Assembly: GCF_026745355.1 (NCBI RefSeq) | Contig: NC_079202.1 | Coordinates: 47,421,847 to 47,485,846, forward strand | Source: Beta vulgaris subsp. vulgaris | Taxonomy: Eukaryota > Streptophyta > Magnoliopsida > Caryophyllales > Amaranthaceae | Length of the DNA: 64,000 nt | Reading direction: 5' to 3' | Shown: positions 54,777 to 64,000 of the stretch, in pieces | Position numbering within the stretch: position 1 is the first letter of the stretch | How the letters are laid out: each line of letters opens with the position of its first letter | Notes under the pieces: generated by a model | Told to the model about the DNA's origin: nothing | The model's database searches: none | What the model saw: the letters and a program-made list of their open reading frames with translations, nothing else | Made by a program: the position numbers and the translations under genes

Positions 54777-55859
54777 TTATTTTCGACCCCCTTGTTGATT
54801 GCTTCTATACCCTTGGTTTCCTTGATAACCATCTCCTCTAGAGTTTATTGCCGCCACATGCTCCGAATGGGTACCTCCATAATAGGAAGTATCATGGTTA
54901 GTACCACCACAAATATCACAAGAAAAAGAATTTACTTGTGATGGATTAGATGATGCGAGGATGATATTCGAGAGCTTCTTGTCAAGTTGATCTAACTTAA
55001 CTTGAATTTGATCTATGGGATCCAATTCAAACTTACAACCCCTCTTAGGTTGATCACCTCTTCTTCTTCCCCCCATGAATAGTTTTTAATCACTTCTTCA
55101 ATCGTGGACTCAAGTTGATCTTGCGGGATCTTAGAAAGTTGACCTCCTGCTCCAGCATCAAGGTTGGCACGTAGTATAGGATCAAGATCATCATAGAAGA
55201 ATCGCGTGAGTAGATTTTTGTTGAACTCATGTTGAGGGCATGAACGGGTCATTTCTTTGAACCGCTCTCAAGTTTCCGCAAGTGTCTCATCGTTTTCTTG
55301 CTCAAATAAGGAGACTTTCCTCCTTATGCATGTTGTCTTCCACTCTGGAAAGTATTTCTTCAGAAAGGCCATAGTGACTTCCTCCCAAGTAGTGAGGGAA
55401 TTAGCAGGTAGGCTCTTGAGCCATGACTTTGCTATTTCGGTAAGAGAAGACCGGAATAGATGCATCTTAATGTAGTCTGGAGAGACGTCATTTGTGGTTA
55501 TCATGGCGCAAATATCAAGAAACTTGTCAAGATGGTCAAGAGGATCTTCATCTTACCCTCCACAAAATTGTTTTGTTTTCACCATCAGAGTGAACAGAGG
55601 GTGAATGCTGAAGTTAGTAATAGTGGTGGGGAGTCAAATACCACCTTGAAGAACATAGGAACCCAAATTTCTGAAATCCCTATAGAGTTGTGGATTGCTT
55701 CACCCATATCTTATTCAACTTCACTTGTTGTACTTGAGACTGGTGAAGATGGTTCGGATCCCAAAGACAATTGTTCAAAATTTTCCAAAGCTTTCGCAAG
55801 GTACGGTCAATATCTGAATCTATAGGCAAAGTTGGTAAACTATGAGATCTTCTTTTCAT
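54777..55859 (-). pseudogene. Athila-type gag (element 2, broken)
   Basis: Starts MKRRSHSLPTLPIDSDIDRT at 55859, aligned with the gag start of element 1 (RASHIGTLLFDSEIERTL). The core is in 55504-55268 (AKSWLKSLPANSLTTWEEV, FLKKYFPEWKT) and 55252-55013 (LTRFFYDDLDP). The knuckle CDICGGTNHDTSYYG has lost its last Cys. Several frameshifts and stops. Confidence 0.82.
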
Positions 55860-55972
55860 ATAACACAACAAAGCTAAGTAGAGGATTAACAAATAACAAC
55901 CACAATAAAAAAATATAAAATAAAAATCAACTAAGCAACACTAAACTTAGAATTCAATCAATAGCACATTAT

Positions 55973-55990
55973 ATCCCGACAACGGCACCA
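55973..55990 (-). other. Primer-binding site of Athila-like element 2 (decayed)
   Basis: Minus-strand TGGTGCCGTTGTCGGGAT, three bases inside the 5' LTR end. It differs from the element 1 site by C-to-T changes at CpG or CHG positions and one further base. Confidence 0.8.
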
Positions 55991-55993
55991 TCT

Positions 55994-57272
55994 TGATAAT
56001 AGATTTTTAGTGTGTCGTTAAGGCACCAAAAATCGCTTTTCAAACAATATTTGTAAAACCTTATAAGAAATTACTAAGAATGTAGTAAAGGCAAGTCAAG
56101 GGTTCAATAAAAAGTCTAACAATTCTAAATTGCTTAATTGAAGGGTTTTTGGGGTTATTGAATGATTTGGTGACAACTAAAACTAACTATTATCAAAGAA
56201 CTAGCAAATAACACGAAATGAAATATCAAATAGGAAGACACTAGAGTTAAGGTTACTAATATGGATAAAAGAGGCCAACGATTATTAATGCAATTGTGAT
56301 TCAAAGGCGACAATTATGCAAGGTTTAGTTTTCCTCTAAAACACTTGAGTCCTTTCTCGAATGGTCCTCAAGAATAATCACTTAATCAATCAACTAAATC
56401 CTCTCTCAAATGGTCTTTAGTTAATTGATTAAGAAATTTCTATAAGTATGGAAAACCCCTAATGAAGGATCCCCTTAATTTCTATGCCCAATATCTTGGC
56501 CTAGAAATTAATTTGATTCATAGGGATGATAAAAGAGTTCAAAATTCGATTAAGAACATTTGAAATCAAAATACTCAAGTATAAATGTAATCAATATCTA
56601 TCCTAAGTCCTCAAAACACCAAGATCAATACATAGTCATCATCTTTAGCACATCACAATCACATTAACAATACATTCAAACCCTAATCCATACTTTCACC
56701 CTAATCCTAGATAGGAGACTACTCACTAATCATGGGATCTAAGCATAAAAACATGAAATGTATAACTAATTTAGGGCTAAATATGATTAAGGACTGATTA
56801 AACTAATAACAATTAGCAATTAAGAAACTATAATATATGAGATCTAACAATAAGCAAGAATAAAGAATAACAACGAAAAAATAGAATAAAAATTGAAAAC
56901 TTTGAAACTTATTGAATTAAAAAGTACCTTGAATGTGTAGGAATTACAAATTATGATCTAGAATCTCAAATCTTTGACAAAACTAATGTGTTTATCTCTC
57001 TAGTATAAACCCTAATATTACTTTCTAAAATATAAAATAAAGTATAATAAAAAAACTAATCAACTCCTTCTTATAACTAGGCTCGAGCCTTACAAAATTT
57101 CGACGGAAATAAGAGGTGTGGGAGCACCCTTGAAGTGGTGCGGACGCACCAAAGTTACTTTCAATTGGGTCCAAGTTTCGCAGCCTGGAGCGGGTGCACC
57201 GTTGAAATTAGTGTGGGCGTACCTCGGAGCTGGTAAAGTGTGTTAGCAACTCATTTATCAGCACATTTATCA
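55994..57272 (-). repeat. Athila-like element 2, 5' LTR
   Basis: Collinear with the 3' LTR but shorter. Its outer end carries a 12-bp tandem repeat (TCATTTATCAGCACATTTATCA). The flanking ACACC is at 57273-57277. Confidence 0.85.
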
Positions 57273-57277
57273 ACACC

Positions 57278-58698
57278 TATGTATCTAAATGGCATTGAAG
57301 ATCTAGGAAATCCTGAGATACCTTTTACTCTTTGCACCTCCTCTTCCCTCATACCAGAGCAGTAAAAAGAAGACTTTTGAGGATTAACCTTTAAGCCAAA
57401 AGCATAAGAGAATAGTTGAAAAGCTTGCAACATTATGTAGATGGACTAAAAGTCACCTTTGCAACACATGATCTGGTCATCCACAAAGCAAAGGTGAGTG
57501 AGCTTAACATATTTACATCTAGGATGAAATTGAAATTGAGGTAAATTTCCAACGTTCCTAAAAATCCTAGATAAGTATTCCATACTTATAAGAAAAACAA
57601 GAGGAGACCTAGTATCTCCTTGTCTCAATCCTCTCTTTGAAGAGAAATGACCATGTAGAGTGCCATTAATCATCAAAGAAAATGTAGGAGTTGAAATACA
57701 AATCATGACAAGCTGAATGAATCTCTTAGGGAACTTAAGATAATTCAACATTTCCTGCAAAAAGCCTCAATCTACTGTATCATAGGCTTTTTGTAAGTCT
57801 ACATTTATCAAACAATTAGGGGTGACATTCTTTATCCCATAGTGCCTAACAAGATCTTTAATAATCATTATATCATGCATTATTATGTACCTAGCATGCA
57901 TAAATCCCCCTTCATTTTCATCAATGCTGGCAGGCAAAATACCCCTCCATCTATTACTTAACACCTTAGTGATGAACTTGTACAACACATTACAAAAGAA
58001 GTAGGCCTAAAATCTCCGACAATTATAGGACATTTATTCTTAGGGATTAAAGTAATAGCAGTAGAGTTCACCTCTTTAAGGAGCTTCCCCTGTTCCTGAA
58101 AAATCTAGCATAGCTTGAATGATATCCTCCCCAACAACTTCCAATGTATTCATACTGAGCACCAGAGCTATCAACGCCTGGTGCTTTAGTGCCATCTATA
58201 GACAATAAGGCCTCCTTTACATCATCTGCAGTATACCCTATCTCAAGAGAAGTTATGTGATTGTCATTGAGCAAGGGCCCACTTTGAACAATTTGTTGCA
58301 CTCCAGCGAACCTGTTCTGGCAAGAGTTGCTCAACAAGTGCTGATAATAGTCAAGGAAGGCTTGTGAGACTTCAATAGCTTCGTCCTGCCAGATTCCGTA
58401 TTTGTCATAAATGGCATAGACTTGGTTTTGAACTCACCTGGATCTCATACTTTGATGGAAAAAGATGTGTTTTCATCACCATCTCTAATCAATGCCATTT
58501 TTTATTTTTGCCTCAGAAACTCAGTGTAGATCTTATACTTAATTTTGTACTTAGCAACAACCTCTAAGTTATGCATCAGCATATTCTTTATGACTAGGAT
58601 GAGTATGCATAAGCTTCTGAACTTAATGCATTGCAAGTAAAGCTTTTGTATCTGCTGCCTAAACATCACTAAAACCTTGTTTATTCAACTCCTTATTA
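57278..58698 (-). pseudogene. LINE (second copy), reverse transcriptase region
   Basis: The minus strand reads, from the 5' side: NKQGFSDV and the linker; VQSGPLLNDNHITSLEIGYT and KEALLSIDGTKAPG; KVLSNRWRGILPASIDENEG, then INVDLQKAYDTVD (catalytic Asp); SSKRGLRQGDTRSPLVF; LCFVDDQIMCC, where FADD is usual; and FGLKVNPQKSSFYCSGM and SMPFRYIGV. Frames change several times and stops occur, so it is inactive. Confidence 0.85.
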
Positions 58699-59172
58699 CG
58701 GGGAGTTTGGTATGAGGGATTGGAAATTTGGGGATTAGAGGATGGGATTGGAAATAGGAGTTAGAAGGTGGGAGTTCATTAAATATATCCCAATCCCTTA
58801 TTTAGTATGTTAGTGGGATTATGTTGGGAATATTATTATCCCATGTTTGGTATGAGGTACTTAAGTAGGGAATATATTGCTAAATTATAAATTTACCCAT
58901 TTTAATGAAGGATAGCAAAAGAAGAGCAAGCAGTATTGGTGAAGTATATTTTAATGAAGGGTAAATTCGTCTTTTAACATAACCAGAAAAAATCCCCCTC
59001 CCTAATACCTCCCCCCCCCTGTCTTATTTTGGTGGGATAGGGGGGGGGGGGGCTTAATCACATTCCCCTTCACATGGGAATTTAGATATCCCCTCAAACA
59101 AACATGGGATATCTACCCATGGGGATATAATATCCCATTCCCACCCCCTAATCCCCCTAAATAAACACCCCG
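58699..59172. mobile_element. MITE inside the second LINE
   Basis: The left end is CGGGGAGTTTGGTATGAGGG and the right end in reverse complement CGGGGTGTTTATTTAGGGGG, forming imperfect terminal inverted repeats; TTA flanks both sides. It is 474 bp and rich in GGGATT / AATCCC motifs with a G-run at 59039-59052. The LINE sequence ATTCAACTC lies on both sides, so the true target duplication may be longer than TTA. Confidence 0.65.
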
Positions 59173-59584
59173 TTAATTCAACTCTTTTTTAACCAACTTG
59201 AGTATTTGCACCATATAAAACATCTTGGTTCCTCTAACATGCTCTTGGCTAGACCTTTTTGTAACTCTAGGGATAAAATCATAAGCTTGCCTCCACATAG
59301 TAAAATACCTAAAAGGTTTCTCACCCAAATCCTCTGTAGGATATATAGTAAAAAGGCTTGGAGTATGATCAAAAGCTCCCTCATTCATAAATCCAACTTC
59401 AGCATTTGGATAATGAACCTGTCAAGCTCAATTTTTCGTTATTCTATCTATTTCAGAATAAACTCTAGGTTCCCCAAACTGCTTATTGTTCCATGCATGT
59501 AAACAAGTTTGTGGCCTTCATATCAGTCATACCACAATCAACCATACATTGATTAATCATCTCAATTTCACTCCTTCCCACAGG
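59173..59584 (-). pseudogene. LINE (second copy), endonuclease C-terminal region
   Basis: The minus strand encodes FDHTPSLFTIYP, LGEKPFRYFTMWRQAYDFIP and RGTKMFYMVQILKLVKKELN, the end of the endonuclease and the linker, with frame changes. It resumes past the MITE at 58698. Confidence 0.8.
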
Positions 59585-60081
59585 TAGGGATGGCAATAGG
59601 GCGGGGCGGGTGCGAAGGATGGTACCTCTACACCCGCACCCGCATAAATTTATCATCCCCATCCCCTCACCACCCATTGCGGGGGAAAATTCAAGGCATA
59701 TCCCCGCACCCGCATAAAATTATCATCCCCATCCCCCTCACCACCCATTGCGGGGGAAAATTCAAGGTATATCCCCGCCCCCACTAGGTACGTATTTGAA
59801 TCCATCCTTACCCCACCACCCGCATATCCTACAAATTTATATTTTGCAATATAAAATTATTAACAATATATGTATATAAATAGAATTTAAATAATAAATA
59901 TGTGGTGCTGGCAGGGAGGGGGCGGGTATAGCATAAAATCCACACCGGCTCCACCACCCATTGCATGTATGATTTGAATTCTCATCCCCGCCCTATCCCC
60001 GACAAACCTAGACCCATCTCCGTCCCAATTGGGCGGGGATGGGGCGGGTCTCCTACTTGACCCGTCCCACTGCCATCCATA
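59585..60081. mobile_element. hAT-like MITE inside the second LINE
   Basis: The left end is TAGGGATGGCAATAGGGCGG and the right end in reverse complement TATGGATGGCAGTGGGACGG. The flanks CCCACAGG (59577-59584) and CCCACATG (60082-60089) are an 8-bp target duplication with one mismatch. It is 497 bp with CCCGCACCCGC motifs and an internal direct repeat of about 75 bp (ATAAATTTATCATCCCCATC type, 59643 and 59714). Confidence 0.78.
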
Positions 60082-60089
60082 CCCACATG

Positions 60090-60790
60090 AGCACCAATCC
60101 TCTTCTTAACAGTCATAACATAGTTCATATCTCCACAAATTGTCCAAGGCTCACTAGTGTTAAACTACCTTAAGAAACTCCTTAACTCCATTTTCCTAGC
60201 ATGCTTGTTAAATCCATACACAAATGTAAAGTAAAAGCTAGGAAATCCACTCTCAGGACTAACATGACAGTGTAAAGCTTGACTTAATCTTTGTAAGATG
60301 TTAACAAAGAATACCCCCACGTTCCCAAGCCATCACTACTCTAGCTCCATCATGAAATGCTGAATTAAAACTAAAACACGAACATTCAAACACATTTTGG
60401 TAAAGACTTCTAAGATTAGAAGGCTTAACTAACCTTTGTCTCCAAGAGACCAACTAACTCTACAACATCTTGTTAAATAAAATTCCTAACATCTACCTAT
60501 TTTTTAGGTTTATTGATCCCTCGAACAGTGTATGATAAGATATTATCCATTAGTTTGGGAAGAGTCCCCTCTTCCCTTATCAGCATCAACTAACCTAGTT
60601 TGAGTACCAACCACCTCTATTTCGTCATCCTGTATGTTTTCCTCAATTTCATTCCCTACTACATCAACTAATAACTCAAATGCATTAGTTGTAGTAATAG
60701 GCCTGTCAATTGCAGACATCAGTTTAATAGGCTTGGGAGCCTTTTGAAACCCCTCCGCATCATCTAAAGGTACAATGATGTCCAGTTGTT
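60090..60790 (-). pseudogene. LINE (second copy), endonuclease N-terminal region and upstream ORF
   Basis: The minus strand encodes, with frame changes, RGINKPKK, VELVGLLETKV, SAFHDGARVVMAWERGG and EPWTICGDMNYVMTVKKRIG, an AP-endonuclease-like domain. Upstream of it lies TTTNAFELLVDVVGNE, part of the first ORF. Sequence similarity to LINE ends near 60790, where a CCA-rich stretch begins, so the element is 5'-truncated. No clear target duplication was found. Confidence 0.72.
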
Positions 60791-61420
60791 GTTGTGACAC
60801 CACCTCATACAACCACCAGCCAACCCATCGCAACAACCATGAAACCACTACTCACACTTGTACACAACCAAACCACCAACTCATAACCTAACTACCACAA
60901 CCCCCCCCCCTCCACACACACACATATACAAAACCACTATCCTACTAACATGCAAACTCTAACCACCATGAAACCACCCATCCACCACAAAACCACCATC
61001 CAACCACGAATGCAAATCCTAACCACCATATAATCAAAAACTCACCACGAAACCCTCATCCCACTGCCAAATGTAAACTCTAACAATCACGAAACCACCA
61101 TCCCACCAATGTAAAGCACCCATCTATTGCCAGTTGTCTTTGTCTGTGGTGTTTGACACCACCATAATTGCTTGCACCACCCTTCTGTTGTGTGTAAGAG
61201 AAGAAGGAAGAGATTTAAACAAGGAAGAAAGAGGGAAGAATATAATAACGCTTTCCCTTGCTAGCTAAACATAATTTTAATTTGGGGCGTATTTCCATTT
61301 CCATTTCTTTCCTTACCTTTTCCTTTTCTGATTTCTTTCCCTTACCCCTCTTCTAACCAAACACCCCCTAAAATCATTGAGAATAAGAGATTTTAATTTG
61401 GGATGAATTTTCTTACTTTT
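60791..61420. repeat. CCAC/AACC-rich low-complexity DNA and AT-rich flank
   Basis: 60795-61120 is dominated by AACCACCA-type words with a C-run at 60901-60910. 61180-61370 is AG- then CT-rich and ends CTAACCAAACACCCCCTA, the look of a MITE end without a partner. Confidence 0.6.
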
Positions 61421-61423
61421 TTA

Positions 61424-61767
61424 GTCTCCGTTTGGTAGGGCGTAAAACGTTTTCTTGGAAAACTGTTTTCCTCTATGTTCAGTTTTACCTTGTTTGGTTG
61501 GCAAAATAGTGTAAAACTATTTTCCCCTGGGGTAAAATATCTCTCACAATGATGGAAAACCATTTTCCCTTCAAAATGAAGGGAAAATTATTTTCCTTAT
61601 CTCTCTTGTACATTCCTTTCACTACCTTCTTACTTTCCCTTTCATTTTCCTTTCGTTTCATCATTTTTCTTACATGGAACCAAACAACGGAAAACTAATT
61701 TTGGAATTGTGTTTTACATTGTAAATTATTTTCGATGAAAATGTTTTACGCCCTACCAAACAGAGCC
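61424..61767. mobile_element. Tourist-like MITE
   Basis: Terminal inverted repeats of about 31 bp with few mismatches: GTCTCCGTTTGGTAGGGCG on the left, GGCTCTGTTTGGTAGGGCG on the right in reverse complement. TTA duplications lie at 61421-61423 and 61768-61770. It is 344 bp with GGAAAATNRTTTTCC hairpins inside. Confidence 0.85.
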
Positions 61768-61770
61768 TTA

Positions 61771-62367
61771 ATGAAATTTTCAAAAACATGCTTATTCTTA
61801 TGCATGAAGATAATCAATTCGATCATTGTGGTCGGACTCTATTATGGATTTCTGACCACATTCTCCATGGGGCCCTCCTATCTCTTCCTTCTCCAAGCTT
61901 AGGTTATTGAAGAAGGAGAAAAAGGAACCGAGAAGCAGGTATCAGCAACAACTGATTTTATTATGGGACAACTCATGATGATAATTTGATTAATTGCACA
62001 AGAAGACAAATATATTAAATGATTTTTCAACATAAAAGATCTAATTATTTGGTGATCACATAATTTAATCACAAGATTTATGGATACCTAGATCGGTTGT
62101 CCAATATATATTACTAGGCATAATTTAACTAATTTGCAAGTCTGGTTGAGCCAACAATAAAATAACCACGATCAGACAATTAAAGGCATAATAAATATTC
62201 AAAGCATGTAATTAATTATGATAAGGGAGATTCGAAAGTATATACAAATATACTTCACTTGTAGAGTTTTTCGTAAGAACTTAACTTATTATTGGTTTAC
62301 ATAACTTCATGATTTAGTTATTTTAAGCGTGTCCATATTTGAAATGTTGGGAACAATCTTCTAGTAG
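61771..62367. other. AT-rich intergenic DNA
   Basis: Nothing recognised. Confidence 0.4.
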
Positions 62368-62394
62368 TGTTAGTGTTGTTCAAAAAAATATGAT

Positions 62395-62567
62395 CCAATT
62401 GATCTGATCTGCAATCTGATCGATCCAATCCGAACTTTGGATACTCGATACAAATTTGAGGTTTCAGATAATTCGAATCTGATATTCAAAAAATTTGGAT
62501 AGGGCAATGATAAAAAAAAAAAAAAAACTTTTTACATCGGATATCCGAAATTATTCGAAAGTTTTTA
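62395..62567. mobile_element. hAT-like element remnant
   Basis: GATCTGATC, GATCCAATCCGAA and CGGATATCCGAAATTATTCG motifs, with matching motifs at 63125-63260 (ATTCCGATTATCCGACCG, TTGGATCCGATCAGATCCG). This looks like the two ends of one element with other insertions between; its exact termini were not found. Confidence 0.35.
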
Positions 62568-62778
62568 CTTCCTCCACTTCAATTTATAGTTGTGACACTT
62601 TTAAAATCACATATTCCTAGGCAATTTTTGGAGAGGAGAGAGATTGAGAAAGAAAATAATAGTGTCCCATGTGATAAGAGAGAAATAGAGAGAAGTTATT
62701 ACCCAAGATGAAAGTGTCACAACTAAATTAAAACTTCCAAAAATAGAAAGTGTCACAACTAAATTGAAACGGAGGAAG
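62568..62778. mobile_element. Stowaway-like MITE
   Basis: Left CTTCCTCCACTTCAATTTA and right (reverse complement) CTTCCTCCGTTTCAATTTA, flanked by TA (62566-62567, 62779-62780). It is 211 bp. GTTGTGACACTTT follows the terminus at both ends. Confidence 0.82.
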
Positions 62779-62787
62779 TAAAATATT

Positions 62788-63060
62788 ACCCCCTCTGTCC
62801 CAGAATACTCTTGACACTTATCAGAGCACGTTGTTTTGGATGATAAGTTATTTGGTTATCGATTGTTATTTATTGAAAATGTAGATGTGATAGGAGTAAG
62901 TATGTAATAAATGTAGTATTATTTTCTTTTGTGGAGAGAGTGTAAGGGCCAATGGTTAGACTTGGTAGGTACCAGGAGTGATACTCCATCTGGCCCATAA
63001 TATAGTGTTTGTTCTTCTCTCTTTGAAGTCAAATTTTAAAATCTTTGACCAAATATACTC
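62788..63060. repeat. Stowaway-like end fragments
   Basis: CCCCCTCTGTCCCAGAATAC at about 62790 and CTCCATCTGGCCCATAATAT at about 62983 both look like left ends of Stowaway elements. Neither has a visible right partner. Confidence 0.35.
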
Positions 63061-63264
63061 ATTAATAAATAAATAAAATGGCTACAAAACTTGGTTTCCA
63101 TAGGAATAAAAATAAAGAAAAAACGGATCGAAATTCCGATTATCCGACCGAAATTTTAAATATCCAAAATGTCGGATATTTGATTATTTTCTTCGGGGTT
63201 CTCTTCGAGACGCATTTTCTTCAATCCGAAATTTTGGATCCGATCAGATCCGATTATTCGAAAT

Positions 63265-63917
63265 GAACACAGTCTTTACAACTAGCAATACTCTTCCTGA
63301 CCTTCATGACTTGTTCATGCACGTTTGTATTCTCAACACACATGTCAGTTTGATAATAATCAAAACCTTAAACATCTCAACAGTGGCGGATCCAGGAATT
63401 TGACAATAGTTCGTCACACAAACGCAATCAATACAATCAAAGACCAACGCATCTAAAAAAATTCATAATGTTCCAAAAGCTATAAATATTTATTCTTTTG
63501 GCAAAAAAAATTTGAAATGCGTCTTGTATTTTTCCTATTCATTATGAAAATTAAATTATTAATTTGAATAAGATTAAATAAGTCAATTAAAAAGTTATGT
63601 TTCTTTTTATATTCTGTTGTAAATAAAACTTACTTTATTTATTTACAAAAATGCTATGGAAGGATTTAGGCATTTCTCCAAAAACGTTCAGCTTGTGTGG
63701 ACTGGAGACTAGTTTAGAACCAATATGGTCCAAACTGACCCGCTTCTGTTTTTTCTAGTTCAGGTTAAGTTCTACTCTTAATTACAACTAGTTTAAGCAT
63801 TTTCATCCCCCAAAAGTGAATCAATCAACCGTACAAATTTGCAAATTAATGTTCCTTTCTCAATAAATCCACGCCTAAACAACAACAGCACCAACAACAA
63901 TAAGAAAAGCAATCTTG
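63265..63917. other. AT-rich intergenic DNA and possible promoter
   Basis: AGTGGCGGATCCAGGAATTT near 63382 resembles a DNA-transposon end common in plant genomes, without a partner here. The last 60 bases before 63918 (CAACAACAGCACCAACAACA) look like a 5' untranslated leader. Confidence 0.35.
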
Positions 63918-63950
63918 ATGCGAAGAGCAGCGCACTTGTTCATTTCGATG
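63918..63950 (+). CDS. Possible first coding exon of a gene leaving the window
   Basis: ATG at 63918 opens 11 codons (MRRAAHLFISM) followed by a strong donor GTAAGAAA. The leader before it is CAA-rich and without ATG for at least 60 nt. The peptide is basic and could start an organelle-targeting sequence, but it is too short to recognise. It may be chance. Confidence 0.25.
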
Positions 63951-64000
63951 GTAAGAAACCCTACCAAATCAACTATAAAAATGTAAGCCTCGATTATCCA

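Larger units (their letters stand above)
45795..57272 (-). mobile_element. Athila-like Ty3 retrotransposon 2, internally deleted
   Basis: Minus strand: 5' LTR 55994-57272, primer site, gag, integrase, conserved post-pol block, palindrome array, CT-rich leader, Athila ORF (env-like position), purine tract, 3' LTR 45795-47442. LTR ends are TGATAA...TTATCA. Protease, reverse transcriptase and RNase H are missing between gag and integrase. ACACC duplications flank it. A CACTA MITE (47910-49574) is nested in its 3' region. It is inserted in the second LINE. Confidence 0.87.

Noticed and set aside
60543..60848. Minus-strand 101-codon frame as an independent gene
   Set aside because: Its middle matches the linker before a LINE endonuclease and its start lies in CCA-rich repeat DNA.

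Overview
The window is nuclear DNA of a flowering plant, probably a eudicot. The evidence is AT-rich sequence, GT-AG introns, a UGT85-type glycosyltransferase and a full set of plant transposon superfamilies. I cannot name the species. No rRNA, tRNA, CRISPR array or prokaryotic gene was seen.

Only one host gene looks intact: a two-exon UDP-glycosyltransferase on the minus strand (exons 5597-6113 and 1467-2401, 483 codons, complete PSPG box). Its intron of about 3.2 kb holds tandem repeats, a G-run and a Stowaway-like MITE. A 2,012-bp retroelement that carries only gag (6141-8152) sits in its 5' leader. Its two 353-bp LTRs read as identical and it has a 5-bp target duplication, so it is very young. 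It separates a TATA box from the start codon and leaves its own 3' LTR about 27 bp upstream of the ATG.

From about 8.8 to 41 kb the sequence is a nest of elements. A CACTA-like terminus (8814) is followed by a LINE (split pieces between 9293 and 32223, target duplication at both ends). The LINE was hit by a complete PIF/Harbinger element (9746-12757) and by a Ty1-copia element (12802-31434). The copia element was in turn hit by three chromovirus-type LTR insertions. One of these (14032-22189) contains an Athila-like Ty3 element (14465-21044). Next come exon-like gene fragments, one resembling the first exon of a NIMA-related kinase, then a complete but decayed hAT element (34141-37904) and another solo LTR (38317-41077).

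From about 42 to 60.8 kb there is a Harbinger-like MITE with pentanucleotide arrays, then a second LINE (44595-60790). That LINE is split by a second Athila-like element (45795-57272, itself carrying a CACTA MITE at 47910-49574), by a 474-bp MITE and by a hAT MITE. The rightmost 3 kb hold a Tourist-like MITE, a Stowaway-like MITE, element fragments and, at the edge, a possible first exon of another gene.

The most notable recurring structure is in the two Athila-like elements. Each has a GC-rich array of near-palindromes in its LTR and a second array at the same internal place, 100-450 nt past a conserved post-pol block and just before a CT-rich leader. The palindrome sequence differs between the two elements while the layout is the same.
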